From: Lasiodiplodia sp. COLG20
Taxonomy: Eukaryota; Ascomycota; Dothideomycetes; Botryosphaeriales; Botryosphaeriaceae
Direction: 5' to 3'
DNA: 64,000 nt
NCBI GenBank assembly: GCA_009801085.1
Contig: VNWV01000003.1
Span: 3,286,001-3,350,000 of the forward strand
Under the pieces are notes generated by a model. That model ran no database searches and was not told where the DNA came from. It was given only the letters and a program-made list of their open reading frames with translations. Made by a program: the position numbers and the translations under genes. Each line of letters begins with the position of its first letter. Within the stretch, counting starts at the first letter, position 1. Below are positions 54,403-64,000 of the stretch, piece by piece.

Positions 54403-54469
54403 CATGGGTAGTTGAAGTAAATGTCCGGATCGCATCCATGTCCGAACATTTTATCTCAACTACCCACGT
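54403..54469. mobile_element. palindromic MITE-like repeat, copy 11 (short internal deletion form)
   Basis: CATGGGTAGTTGAAGTAAAT and ATTTTATCTCAACTACCCAC flank a shortened centre (TCCGGATCGCATCCATGTCC). At 67 bp it is about 20 bp shorter than other copies. Confidence 0.75.
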
Positions 54470-54582
54470 CAGAAGAGGGAGGGGAAAGGGGTGGTTCTCG
54501 TTTTTGGCTTCCCCCCTCTCTCCTGTGCAGGTCATACATCACACACATCACATCTAATTCTACATCTCTTCCTCCTCCCCCT

Positions 54583-54583
54583 C

Positions 54584-54617
<34 letters not shown>

Positions 54618-54618
54618 T
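54583..54618. repeat. (ACG)n microsatellite, about 12 units
   Basis: An uninterrupted run of CGA/ACG trinucleotides just 3' of the SDR gene on its coding strand. Confidence 0.95.
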
Positions 54619-54633
54619 ACACTTTTTTTTTGT

Positions 54634-55851
54634 TCACCACGGAATCGCGTTGCCCCACCTATCTACGAAACAGCCCGAAGCCAGACCTTCCTCGACCCCG
54701 ACCCTATCGATCAGCCTCAGCACGTCGGCAACGCTCTCCCGGACGTCGATCGCCCCCTCCTCTTTCGCCCGCACCAGCCCCGTCTGCACCCTCCCCGGGT
54801 GGACCAGGGCGAAGTCGACCTCGGGCACGTCGTGGCTGAGGCTGCGCACGATGGCGTTCAGGGCGGCCTTGCTGGCGCGGTAGGCGTAGGCGCCGCCTGC
54901 CATGGCGTTGGAGCCTCCTCCTCCTCCTGATCTCGCGTCGCTGCTGTTGGAGCTGACGCTGCCCATGCGCGACGCCATGATGACGACCTTGGGCTTGGAG
55001 GGGTGGTTAGGGGATGATGATGAGCGGAAAGATGGTAGTAGTGCCTTGACTAGGGTGAAGGTGGCGACGGCGTTGATCTCGTAGGCGCGCCGCATCGTGG
55101 CGGCGTCCATGGCGGCGATGGTCTCGGCGCCGGCTACGTCGTCCGGGCGCGCCGCCTCGTGCGACGGCACCAGTCCACGGATGCCGGCGCTGTGGATGAC
55201 GAGGGTGAAGGGGCCGGTGTAGGGAGTAGCGGGGGCGGCGGCGGCGGCTGTGGCTGCGGCAGCGGGGTCACTGCCGCCGCCGCCATTGTTTTCTGGTGGG
55301 CGGAGGTCTGGTGTTGCTGAGGGTGGGGGTGGTGGGGACGAGGTTGCTGATGATGATGATGGCGGTGGGGTGGGGGCAGCGCTCGACTGGGAGTCGGTGG
55401 CGGCTGAGAGCTGCTGGTTGCGGGAGTTATGATGGTGTTGGTGGTGGTGATGATGGTGATGACGCTCGCGATAGGTGATGGTGGGGGAGACTGGGGTGCC
55501 GGGGTTTGATGCGGACCGCGAGTGCGCGCGCGACTGAGCTGCTGCGGCAGCGCCCGGGACAGTTGCGTTGCGGACGAACTTCTGGACGAGGGCCTCGGCG
55601 GTGAGGTCGACCTGGTTGAAGCGACCACAGGCGCCGACTTCGCAAGATGAGGCGGTTAGGTGGGTGGGATAGGGGCGGGCGTCGATGCCGCGGACTTGGT
55701 GGGTTGTGGGCGGGAAGGAGGCGAAGTGCTCGAAAAAGGCTCGGCCGAGGCCGGACGAGGCGCCAGTGACGAGGATATGGGCTATTTGCGGCGATGGTGC
55801 TAGTGGTGGTTGTGGTGGTGGGGTGGTGGAGGTCGGGATGTCGGATGCCAT
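54634..55851 (-). CDS. short-chain dehydrogenase/reductase with a long low-complexity insertion, 405 aa
   Basis: This is a single exon. Rossmann-fold signatures: ILVTGASSGLGRAFFEHF (residues 27-44), the HSAG variant of the NNAG motif at 220-223, the catalytic Ser in VVIMASRMGSVS and the active-site Tyr324-x-x-x-Lys328 in AYRASKAAL; PG at HPGRVQTG. Between strand 3 and strand 4 of the fold lies an insert of about 115 residues (97-212) made of Ala, Ser, Pro, a nearly pure His tract (RERHHHHHHHQHHHN) and Gly runs. Typical SDRs are about 250-280 residues, so the insert accounts for most of the extra length. Substrate unknown. It is divergent from the flavin reductase-like gene. Confidence 0.85.
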   Translation of the reverse strand: MASDIPTSTTPPPQPPLAPSPQIAHILVTGASSGLGRAFFEHFASFPPTTHQVRGIDARPYPTHLTASSCEVGACGRFNQVDLTAEALVQKFVRNATVPGAAAAAQSRAHSRSASNPGTPVSPTITYRERHHHHHHHQHHHNSRNQQLSAATDSQSSAAPTPPPSSSSATSSPPPPPSATPDLRPPENNGGGGSDPAAAATAAAAAPATPYTGPFTLVIHSAGIRGLVPSHEAARPDDVAGAETIAAMDAATMRRAYEINAVATFTLVKALLPSFRSSSSPNHPSKPKVVIMASRMGSVSSNSSDARSGGGGGSNAMAGGAYAYRASKAALNAIVRSLSHDVPEVDFALVHPGRVQTGLVRAKEEGAIDVRESVADVLRLIDRVGVEEGLASGCFVDRWGNAIPW

Positions 55852-56222
55852 TATCGGACTATGAGAACGGTTACTGGCTCGGATACCTACAGGTGATGGT
55901 GACGGCTCAGGGGAGGTTTTGAGCAGCCGGCGGGAGGGGTTGCTGATTGTTTTACTTTTGGCAGTGACGTCTGAGGGACCTCTTTCGGGGTCCAGGTCCC
56001 GGTGATCGGCAGGCGGGCCGAATCTCTCTAGCGGCTGCCGCCATGATGTGCGCGCGCACGCACCCCCGCTCGTAACTGTCGGCTTTCACACCTAGACCGG
56101 GGTGCGTCGTCGGCAATTGATGCCATGATAAAACCCTACTCCACCTTAATATTCGTCGTGCCGCCTGCTTGTTTCACCATGGCGCCTGCGCCCTTCTCTC
56201 AAAGACGACCTTCCTAATCACC
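55852..56222. promoter_or_regulatory. divergent promoter region, SDR / flavin reductase-like
   Basis: 371 bp between divergent start codons; the shared region suggests possible co-expression, which is inference only. Confidence 0.5.
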
Positions 56223-57018
56223 ATGTTCTACGAGCCAGGCAAGACTGAACATGGCCTCCCCCACGACCCGTTCAAGGTAATCAGCCGGCCAATCCCCACC
56301 AACACATAAAACTCATGCCGATCTTCGTGGTCACCAGGCCTGCGTCGTGCCCCGGCCCATCGGCTGGATCAGCAGCGTCTCGCCCGCGGGCGCCCACAAC
56401 CTCGCGCCCTATTCGCAGTTCAACAACCTGACCTTCGACCCGCCGTACGTCATGTTCGCAGCCAATCAGACGCCGTCGAACCGCCGCAAGGACACGGTCG
56501 CCAACGTCGAGGCCACGGGGCGCTTCGCCTGGAACCTGGCCACCTGGGACCTGCGCGACGCCGTCAACGCCTCGGCCGAGCAGGTGCCCGCCGACGTCGA
56601 CGAGTTCGAGCGCGCCGGCGTCGAGAAGGACTTCACCACCGTGCTGCGGGACCCCCGCGTGCCCATGGTGAAAAGGAGCCCCGTCCGCTTCGAGTGCGAG
56701 TACCACAGCACCCTGAGGCTGCCCGGGAACCCGCCCATGGGCACCGTCGATGTGGTCATCGGGAAGGTCGTTGCCGTGCACATCGCCGACGAGGTGCTGA
56801 CGGATGGTATCTTGGACGTGAGGAAGACGCAGCCCATCGCTCGGTGTGGCTACTATCAGTACGCCGTCATAAGAGAGACCTTTGATATGGTCATTCCCAG
56901 TAGCGGCCAGTGGGGCGAAGATATCCTGAGTGGATTGGAGGGGAGCTCGAGCAAGAATAAGGAAATTGGAAAGAGGGAAAGGACAGAGCCTGGGGAAGGC
57001 GGGGACAAAGATATTTGA
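56223..57018 (+). CDS. flavin reductase-like (FMN-binding split barrel) protein, 244 aa
   Basis: Model: join(56223..56276, 56338..57018), 61-bp intron, phase 0. The FMN-binding split-barrel pattern is clear: ACVVPRPIGWISSVSPAGAH, NLAPYSQFNNLTFDPPYVMF, KDTVANVEATGRFAWNLATW, and later RFECEYHSTLRLPGNP, MGTVDVVIGKVVAVHIADEV and YYQYAVIRETFDM. This matches the DIM6/NTAB family of FMN-dependent reductases or oxygenase partners seen widely in bacteria and fungi. The N-terminus MFYEPGKTEHGLPHDPFK is on its own exon. The C-terminal tail is charged and disordered. The exact reaction is not deducible. Confidence 0.88.
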
Positions 57019-57098
57019 GTTTTACGTAACTCCCTCACTAGAGGAAATATAGCTCCCTACTTGTGTGGCCAGTTGGAACAATTATACAAAGAAGTATC

Positions 57099-57223
57099 GC
57101 AGCCGAAGGTTAGCGTGATTTTTTCTCGCTCGTGTCATGGGCAGTTGAAGCTAGCATCCGGACGCACATGTCGAATTAACAATTCGACATTACATCTGGA
57201 TGACAGACTTAACTACCCATATG
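57099..57223. mobile_element. composite palindromic element, copy 12
   Basis: The left outer repeat GCAGCCGAAGGTTAGCGTGA precedes the palindrome ATGGGCAGTTGAAGCTAGCA ... GACTTAACTACCCATATG (57136-57223). The right arm is more diverged (CTGGATGACAGACTT). Confidence 0.85.
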
Positions 57224-57325
57224 ATTCAAACACTTCTTCGTAAATATTTTGAGAAGCTATCTATTTTAGGGGGGCTGTAGTTAGTTTTTGTTTTGAATGT
57301 AATATGAATTTATTTTTGGTTTATG

Positions 57326-57414
57326 TATGGGTATTTGAAGCTATTGTCCGGACGTGAATGTCAAATTAACAATTCTACATTTACATACAGACAGTAGCTT
57401 CAACTACCCACGTA
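57326..57414. mobile_element. palindromic MITE-like repeat, copy 13
   Basis: TATGGGTATTTGAAGCTATT pairs with AGTAGCTTCAACTACCCACG around ATGTCAAATTAACAATTCTA. No outer repeat is apparent. Confidence 0.88.
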
Positions 57415-57524
57415 ATGATCGAATAAGCGGATGGTTGGAAATTTATTTATCGGTTTTTTTTTTCTCATGGTCATGACATAGACATTACGCTTAAGAACAA
57501 ATGAAAAATAACCCTCTTTCCCCC

Positions 57525-59216
57525 TTAATTCCGGCTATACGCCATCCCGACTCCTCCGCCATCTCTTGAGCTCCCAGCACTCCGTCTATCCCTAGCCCAA
57601 CTGATGCTGTCCTCCTCACCCTCCCTCTCTATCCTCACCACCGTCTTCTTCGAGATGATCATCCTCTTGCTATCATTGCTCTCCATGCTCAGCTGATCCA
57701 ACTCGGCCCCGGCCCCGGCCGTACTGCTCCTCGTGGCGCCGGCCTCGTGCTGGCAAAAGTCGGGCCGCAGATCCAGCGATATCTTCACCAGCTCCGACGG
57801 CGATGCCGAGCGGGAGAAAGCGCTACCCCGGTGACCCAGACTCAACTTATGCTTATGATGATGATGCTGCTGCTGCTGCTTCATCACGTTCTTCCCGCCC
57901 TCGCCGTACACGCCGATGCCGCCGCCGGCACTATTCCTGTTGCCGCCGCCGACCGGACCCATCTTGATGGCGGTGCCGAAAGAAATGGTGTCGTTGAAGG
58001 AGCGCTCCCCAGCGCCGCTGCGGTGCGAATGGTACTGTTGGTGGTGCGGCTGCTGCTCGGCGTAGTAGCGCCGCCGGTAGCTGCTGCCGCCGCCGCCCTC
58101 CTTCTCGAAGGGCCGCAGGAAGGGCCCGATGCAGGAGATGGTGCTGGCCATGATGGCCCAGTCCAGCTGGAACTGGCCCGCTACGACCGAGTAGGCGCCG
58201 TCCAGGGTCGGATCCGCGGTGATGGCGGCGAGGCCGCGGATGTACTTCATGCGGAAGGCGCAGGCGATGATGACCCTGCGTGTGTGTGTTAGAGTTACAG
58301 AGAGGTAGGACGGGGGTGTGGGATGGGGAAAAGGGGGGGAAACTTACGGGAGGCGGATGCTGAAGGCGAGGATGACGATGACTTTGAGGCGGAAGGCCAT
58401 GTGGAGGCCGGCGACGAGGTAGATGGCGTTAAAGAAGATGAGAAGCTCCGTGACGATGTCGAAGAATCCAATGACGAGCCAGCGCCACGTCTGCCCCGAT
58501 GGTTAGTACTTGTGAGTAAGATGTTGCTATTGGTTTCACTTACTATATTTCCGCAAACCTCGAGGCCCTGTGTAAAGAAGGCGATGGGATTACAGTGGAT
58601 CGAAGTCAGGATAAAAGACGTCACGGTCCAAATAGCGCATACGGCAATTGTGATGTATGCGAGCATCGCGTGTTTTCTGCCCGCAGTAAGGCGCAGATAC
58701 AGAAGAAGGACGACGCATTTAGAGAGAAACAAGGTGAAGATATAGAGAATCTGTTGTGCGAAGTTGGCCTGGCATAGGTATGCGAGTCAGCAAAATGTGT
58801 CTGATCTTCTCCCAATACAGCATCGGGCCGCTCGAGATTGTCCGAGACGTTTGATGTTGGGGAGCTGTTAACTCACCCTTCCGAGCCGACTCAGTTTGGA
58901 ATGGTCGAACTTTTTTAAGCCAAGACCTTCCTCGATTTGAATGTACACAGTGGCGGCTTGAAAACAACAGAAAAGCTACAGTTCATGAGCGATGATGCAG
59001 AGGAATTGAGATGGAGAAACTGACCGTGGCCATTGCTAGCAAAGAGTCGTCGCGCTTCCATTCTTTGACTTTTGTTCGGACGTAGATCCTGACTAGTAGA
59101 CAGGAAATTACGAACGAGACAGTCGTGGTTGTCACGACCATGACAAGGCCGCGCTTGTCGTCCGGAGTGATGTGATATGGCGCGGGGACCACATTGCTTG
59201 CTAGTACTTCGTCCAT
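57525..59216 (-). CDS. fungal rhodopsin-fold (Pth11/SAT4-like) integral membrane protein, 469 aa
   Basis: Model: complement(57525..58275, 58348..58490, 58544..58768, 58877..58975, 59025..59216), in frame. About seven membrane helices: GLVMVVTTTTVSFVISCLLV; the ILYIFTLFLSKCVVLLLYLR helix; AYITIAVCAIWTVTSFILTS; CNPIAFFTQGLEVCGN; TWRWLVIGFFDIVTELLIFF; and VIVILAFSIRLPVIIACAFR. This is the pattern of the fungal rhodopsin domain proteins, a large family of unknown ligand that includes Pth11-like receptors. The C-terminal about 170 residues are cytosolic, with a His-rich patch (QQQQHHHHKHK), an SLDLRPDFCQHEAG motif and an acidic end. A role in sensing or membrane organisation is only family-level inference. 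No CFEM domain is present. Confidence 0.85.
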
Positions 59217-60503
59217 GGCAGGAAATATGGAGAAGTGAAAGGAGGGGCGAAAAGGACTTCGAAACCAGTGACCCGGAAACACCACGATCTTATGAGCGAC
59301 ACGCGAGGATCGCCAGCGGCAAGTTGCGGATCGACAGGGCTCTCCAAGAGATCTGGCGAGATGCTGCCCTGTCGGGCGGAAAAATTGAAGGGTGCCTTGC
59401 AGCAGGGCAGCGAACAGGGTAGGGAGGAGCACGGGCGGTAGAACGAGCGTTACAGAGATGGAGAGACAGAAGGTGAGCGGAAATTCCGATGCAAGCGAGA
59501 GCAGCGGTAAACGCTTCTGAGAAGGTCCAAAACAGGTGCAATCAAGCCTCGTCGATTTGCGTGGCAGCTCCACAGTTCATGACACAGCTGCTGGTCGAAG
59601 ACAAGGGCCGGACCGCCAACAACGCGTGATTCTGCGGGCGGCGAGCCCGGCGCCCTGAAGCTGAGGCGACGGCTAGTGCCGGGCTGGTGGTGGACTTGAA
59701 TCAGTACTTGGAGGCCGAACGACTCGATCATCGACGGGCGCACTGCTTGGAATGTGGAATATTGGCATCATCAGCTGCAGGTAATCGGCAGTGGGTCAGC
59801 GGGAGATGGAGCTCGTCTGCGCTGCTGGGACCAGAGAACAGCGGGCGCGAAGACTGGCGCTCGTCTCAGCCTTCTGCGGGCCAAGGCCACGCCGTCGGGT
59901 CGCTTGCGGCGTTGAAGGTGATTCGATGCGGCTAATAACGCATCGGTTGGATGCACCCACGCGGGCGGACTACCACTAGCGCTGCCCTGTGAAAGTGGCG
60001 CTCTTTTCCATCAAACAATGGACTGGCACGCAGATTAGAGAGGATCAAGCGAGTGTACAATGGCAGCGGCAGGAATACGAACTCCCGCTGCGGACGTCTG
60101 CTCGGGGTGGGTTCTGGAGGGTTGCTTCAGCGATCAGCCGATGGAAACTCCCTTGCACGGCGCATCAGCCGGCTGTGGCGCGGCGGTCCCAGATCTCGAC
60201 CCCAGCACGAATCGCGGGATTCCCCACCCCGAACAACAAACGGCCGTGCCAGAACCCCCGGATGTGCACGCGCGGCTCGGCTTGTCTGCCTGAAGGGTCG
60301 TCGCGGCTCCGGCCTTCGATCTTCCCCTGTAATTTTGCTCAAAATGCTGCGCCCAGATGGCCACCTTCAAGCGAGCGTCCAGGGTCTTGTGCGCCCATGT
60401 ATAGGCCCTAGTTTCTCAGGCTTGAGTAACTTTCCCGTCACCTTTTTCCCCTGCGCATTCGTCCCCCCGCGCACGTCTCTCTTTCCCTCTTTGCTCATCC
60501 AGC
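59217..60503. other. divergent upstream region, no gene seen
   Basis: About 1.3 kb between the rhodopsin-fold and permease genes; GC-rich, with unsupported short frames. Confidence 0.5.
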
Positions 60504-62380
60504 ATGGCGCGCTCTTCTACTGAGCTAGATGTGCTGCCTGCCGTCTCTTCCGGGAAAGAGTATCACAACATGTCCTCACGCGAGCTGTCTGCAGCCACCG
60601 ACGATGATGTCCATGAACAGAAGGGCATTACTCGCCATGACCAAGCCGACATGTCGAGAATGGGCAAGGTCCAGGAGCTGAGGGTATGCTGTTGCTGAAA
60701 CACTTAGCTTTACATCTTACTGACACTCGTTCAGAGAAATTATCGCCCACTGTCCGCCATTGCTTTCACAGTAATTCTTCAGGGCACGTGGGAAGTGCTG
60801 ATGACTGCGACAACTCAAGGCTTGGTTGATGGCGGTTTAGCTGGCCTGATCTGGAGTTATGTGTGGACATTTGCTGGCTTTAGCTTTGTTATGGCTTCAC
60901 TGGCTGAGATGGCTTCCATGTAAGTGAAGCGCCTCCTTTCACACCATCTCTTCTTTGGCGCTAACTCATGACTCTACAGGGCCCCTACGTCCGGAGGTCA
61001 ATACCATTGGGTCTCTGAATTTGCGCCTGCAAAGTATCAGCGCTTCCTGAGCTACTTCACGGGTATGTCGATCATCCGTATTAAGAGTAAGCTGCTAACA
61101 AAATGCAGGATGGATGTCGACTATGTCATGGCAAGCCGGAACCGCGTCCGGCCCATTCCTTGTCGGCACGCTGATTCAGGGCTGCGCCATCGTTGCTTAT
61201 CCTGACTACTCTCCGACGAATTACCAGGGCACACTCATGGTCATTGCCGTGGCCATAATCGTCTGGATATTCAACGTCTACGGTGCTCACGCTATGCCCA
61301 TTCTTCAAAACCTGATGCTCATTGTCCACGTCCTTGGATTCCTCACCATCATCATCGTGCTGTGGGTTTTGTCGCCGCGCAACACTGCTGAGACAGTTTT
61401 CACCGTCTTCACCAATGATGGAGGCTGGAACTCCATGGGCCTGAGCTTGATGGTTGGCCAGATTTCAGGTACTTTTCCACACTTCCCTGCTTCAGAATCG
61501 CATACTGACCATCTATTTCTCTCCAGCCATATATGCTTGTATCTGCTCCGACGCTGCCGCCCACATGTCCGAAGAGATTAAGGATGCCGGTGTTGTGGTT
61601 CCCCGTGCCATGGTTTGGTCATACGTCATCAACGGTGGCCTCGGCTTCATCTTCCTCGTCACATACTTGTTCATGATTACCGACGTCGAGGCGGCACTTG
61701 AGGACTGGTATCCCCACATCTGGGTAAGTCACCTTGGATTTAATTCTCGAACCCATGCCTAACTTTCGCACCAGGTCTTCCGCCAGGCCGTCAACGATGC
61801 CGGCGTCGTGGGTCTGAACGTCATTCCCACCGTGCTCATCTTCGCCGGCACCGTCTCCTACAACCTGTCCACCTCGCGCCAAACCTGGTCCTTCGCCCGT
61901 GACAAGGGCGTTCCGTTCTCCAACTGGATCGCCAAGGTCGACCCCAAGCTGGAAGTCCCCATCAACTCCGTCACCGTCACGACGCTGATCACCATCGCCC
62001 TGTCGCTCATCAACATCGGCTCCGACGTCGCCTTCAATGCCATCATCTCCCTCAACGTCGTCTCGCTCATGATCACGTACATGACCTCCATCGGTTGCGT
62101 CCTGTGGCGCCGCATCTACCACCCGGAGACGCTGCCGAACTGCCGCTGGAGCTTGGGCAAGTGGGGCGTGCCGGTCAACATCTGCGGCTTTCTGTACTCG
62201 ACCCACGCTTTCTTTTGGTGCTTCTGGCCGAATGCTACGCCCACGGATGCCGAAAACTTCAACTGGGCTTCGGTCATGTTCGTGGCTGTGTTCATTCTGA
62301 GCAGCATTTATTATGTCTTTAAGGGCAGGAAGGAGTACGAAGGCCCCGTCGTGCTGACCGAGGGCTGGAAGGGCGAGTGA
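60504..62380 (+). CDS. amino acid/GABA/choline-type permease (APC superfamily), 536 aa, six exons
   Basis: Model: join(60504..60683, 60735..60919, 60980..61062, 61109..61468, 61527..61723, 61775..62380), in frame. It belongs to the eukaryotic GABA/choline permease branch of the APC superfamily: helix 1 region RNYRPLSAIAFTVILQGTWE, EMASMAPTSGGQYHWVSEFA with SGGQYHW, SYFTGWMSTMSWQAG, the helix 6-7 segment ICSDAAAHMSEEIKDAGVVV and PRAMVW, and TSRQTWSFARDKGVPFSNWI. Twelve hydrophobic segments are expected. The N-terminal 60 residues are hydrophilic and may carry regulatory sites. Yeast relatives include Uga4, Hnm1 and Bio5, so substrate could be GABA, choline, a polyamine or a related amine; not decidable here. 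It is probably at the plasma membrane. Confidence 0.9.
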
Positions 62381-62575
62381 CGGTAATTGTACATGTAATA
62401 GAGATGACCGAATTATTCTGGCGAGCCGCTCGCCGAGCATACCCTGATTGCCACCATCCCTTCACCTATTCCCAATTAGGCTGAGCTCTCCTCGCTTATT
62501 AGTGGCATATTACTGCCACTCGCCGCATTCACTAATCGACATACTTTTTTTCGTTCTTCAAATTCTTTTAGCCCT

Positions 62576-62661
62576 CGTGGGTAGTTGGATCTGATGTCTA
62601 GATGCATTTGTAAAGTTTTGAATGTCACATCTGCGTCCGGATATTCGCTTCATATACCTAC
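62576..62661. mobile_element. palindromic MITE-like repeat, copy 14 (diverged)
   Basis: CGTGGGTAGTTGGATCTGAT and ATTCGCTTCATATACCTAC flank TTTGTAAAGTTTTGAATGTC. The arms carry many changes. Confidence 0.75.
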
Positions 62662-63001
62662 AAAAAAAAAAAAGTACGCACCAGCAGAAGGGAAAATAAG
62701 AAAAAGGATTACGCACACATCCTAGCCATAGTGTCTTATAGCGGTGGGTGAGCTATTGAAAGCGAGGAAGGAGAGCTAAAAATAAAAAAGAATTGCAGTA
62801 ATCCCGAGTTTCGTACTTCCGTAGGATTCATTCGCACACTAGCTACAAATCAAGCTCAACGAACCATGCGTGTGGAATCCCTGGTTCCCCACCTCCCACG
62901 TGGCCAGTAAACGCCACACACAAGGGTATTTAAATCGTTGGTTTGATCTCCCACTCCTTAACTTGGCGCCATGGCAGCAAAGAACTGTATAGAGACGTAT
63001 T

Positions 63002-63187
63002 GCAGCCGAAGGCTTACGTGAAGAATAGAGAGCGATTTTCTTCACGAGAAAAAATGAAACATACACGGGTAGTTGAAGCTATCATCCAGACGTGATTGTA
63101 TAATTATTAACTCGACGTTTGCATCCGGACGATAGCTTCAACTACCCGTGGCACGAGCGGAACCGATAAAATTCGACGCTAGCCTTC
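63002..63187. mobile_element. composite palindromic element, copy 15
   Basis: The left outer repeat is GCAGCCGAAGGCTTACGTGA; the inner palindrome 63064-63150 (ACGGGTAGTTGAAGCTATCA ... GATAGCTTCAACTACCCGTG); the right side has GCTAGCCTTC at 63178-63187, the inverse of part of the left repeat. Confidence 0.88.
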
Positions 63188-64000
63188 ATCAGTATCTATT
63201 TATTCGGGTATGGAAACTTCGGCACGAAGGGTCTGCCATACAAAGTAATTAGGTATGTATCATCATCCATAAATTACCTCTCCCCCACCATCATTAGTTG
63301 TCTCTATCGGCACCCAAAAGCAATTACAAAACGAGAAGCATAACTCCCAGTTTTCAAGCGCTCTTTTATTGTTTTTTTTTCTGGCTCTCTGTCTGTGTTT
63401 TCATTTTCATTGACTTTGCTAGACCAAAAAAAGAAGTAAACCCTTGTTCTTCCAATCCTGATCCTCTCTAATATTCTTATACCCTCTGAAGAAAAACAGG
63501 CAAGAATGCTAAATTTTCAAGTGAAACAACCGCAATCGGCAAAAAGCTATTCAAAAAGCCACGTTATACCACGGCTCCGGGAAAGGAGAAACGAAGGGAG
63601 ACTGAAGATCCTGTCGGTGAGGAATGGACTGCGAGATTGAAAATGGGACATGGTGTGTTCGTCCACCAAAACCGAAGAGAAGGAAAAAGGATAGAAGAGA
63701 AGAAAGCAGAGTCGCGGGCAACACCAATAAACCGTGGTATCTCGACATGCGGAACAAAGCAGAGCGGTAGAAGCAAAGGACAATTAAAGAAGACAAAAGA
63801 GAAAAAGAGTAATCGGCCGTCAGGCAACTAGAAGGGAAAAGTGTGAGCGAAGGTGAAGTGGGTAACGGTTTGATGCTGCATCGTGAAGAAAGTTTCCATG
63901 TGAATGGATCCTTGGAACATTGAAGGGCAAGAAAGTTCAGGATGAAAAAAAGAACATTGCAACGAACGCATGGAAGAAGAAAGGATAGTAAAACAGACAA

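Larger units (their letters stand above)
53636..54633. other. convergent 3' region with a short repeat copy and an ACG microsatellite
   Basis: No gene seen. It contains a 67-bp short version of the palindromic repeat and a trinucleotide run. Confidence 0.5.
57019..57524. other. convergent 3' region with two repeat copies
   Basis: The spacer between the flavin reductase-like gene and the rhodopsin-fold gene is mostly made of two palindromic elements; no gene. Confidence 0.6.
62381..64000. other. terminal intergenic region, two repeat copies, no supported gene
   Basis: 1.6 kb of AT-richer DNA. Besides the repeats at 62576 and 63002-63187 there are A-rich and purine-rich stretches (about 63560-63840) whose open frames lack coding character. 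Confidence 0.5.

Noticed and set aside
63551..64000. 149-aa minus-strand open frame at the right edge
   Set aside because: Ser/Phe/Leu-rich translation of a purine-rich stretch without any motif; could be noncoding.
1..64000. CRISPR arrays, bacterial operons, prophage genes
   Set aside because: The interspersed palindromes are irregularly spaced by kilobases and have no spacer structure; the DNA is eukaryotic.

Overview
This window is nuclear DNA of a filamentous ascomycete (Pezizomycotina, probably Dothideomycetes). Genes are monocistronic and lie on both strands. Introns are short (about 45-250 bp) with GT..AG ends and CTAAC/CTGAC-like branch sites. The gene content is typically fungal: ApsA/Num1, a DUF6594 protein, a fungal rhodopsin-fold protein, a HET protein tail, cyanamide hydratase, GH105 and a class I terpene cyclase. 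All spliced models were assembled by hand from splice sites, reading phase and protein family patterns.

Layout. 1-12.2 kb: 3' end of a HET protein, a small unknown gene, a PRCC-like splicing protein divergent from the TORC2 subunit SIN1, a caspase-fold protein, a 104-aa protein whose first exon is only ATG, and a DUF6594 membrane protein. 12.2-23.1 kb is sparser and accessory-like: a small secreted cysteine-containing protein, an MFS drug transporter with a repeat in its first intron, a GH105 glycosidase and a cyanamide hydratase. 23.5-36.4 kb: splicing factor CWC24, a nine-exon terpene cyclase, the large cortical protein ApsA/Num1 with a 14-unit repeat, and chaperonin subunit CCT8. 36.6-39.9 kb: a decayed retroelement gag between two palindromic repeats. 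40.6-53.6 kb: CLC chloride channel divergent from an IAH1-type SGNH esterase, a protein with a retropepsin-like fold carrying CTGS in place of DTGS, GPI mannosyltransferase GPI14 divergent from TRAX, and a split PIN-domain protein (Nmd4-like). 54.6-62.4 kb: a short-chain dehydrogenase divergent from a flavin reductase-like protein, a rhodopsin-fold membrane protein and an amino-acid/GABA-type permease. 62.4-64 kb holds only repeats.

The most striking signal is a family of about 90-bp near-perfect palindromes (arms GGGTAGTTGAAGC..TCCGGACG, AT-rich centre). About 15 copies are clear, plus two relics. Several sit inside a longer element of about 200 bp with a second, outer inverted repeat. They look like MITEs, lie mostly in intergenic DNA, and one is inside an intron.

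The genes do not form one pathway. Most are housekeeping genes (TORC2 signalling, splicing, CCT folding, GPI anchor synthesis, RNA surveillance) interspersed with accessory genes for secretion, transport and specialised metabolism. The terpene cyclase has no recognisable tailoring genes beside it.
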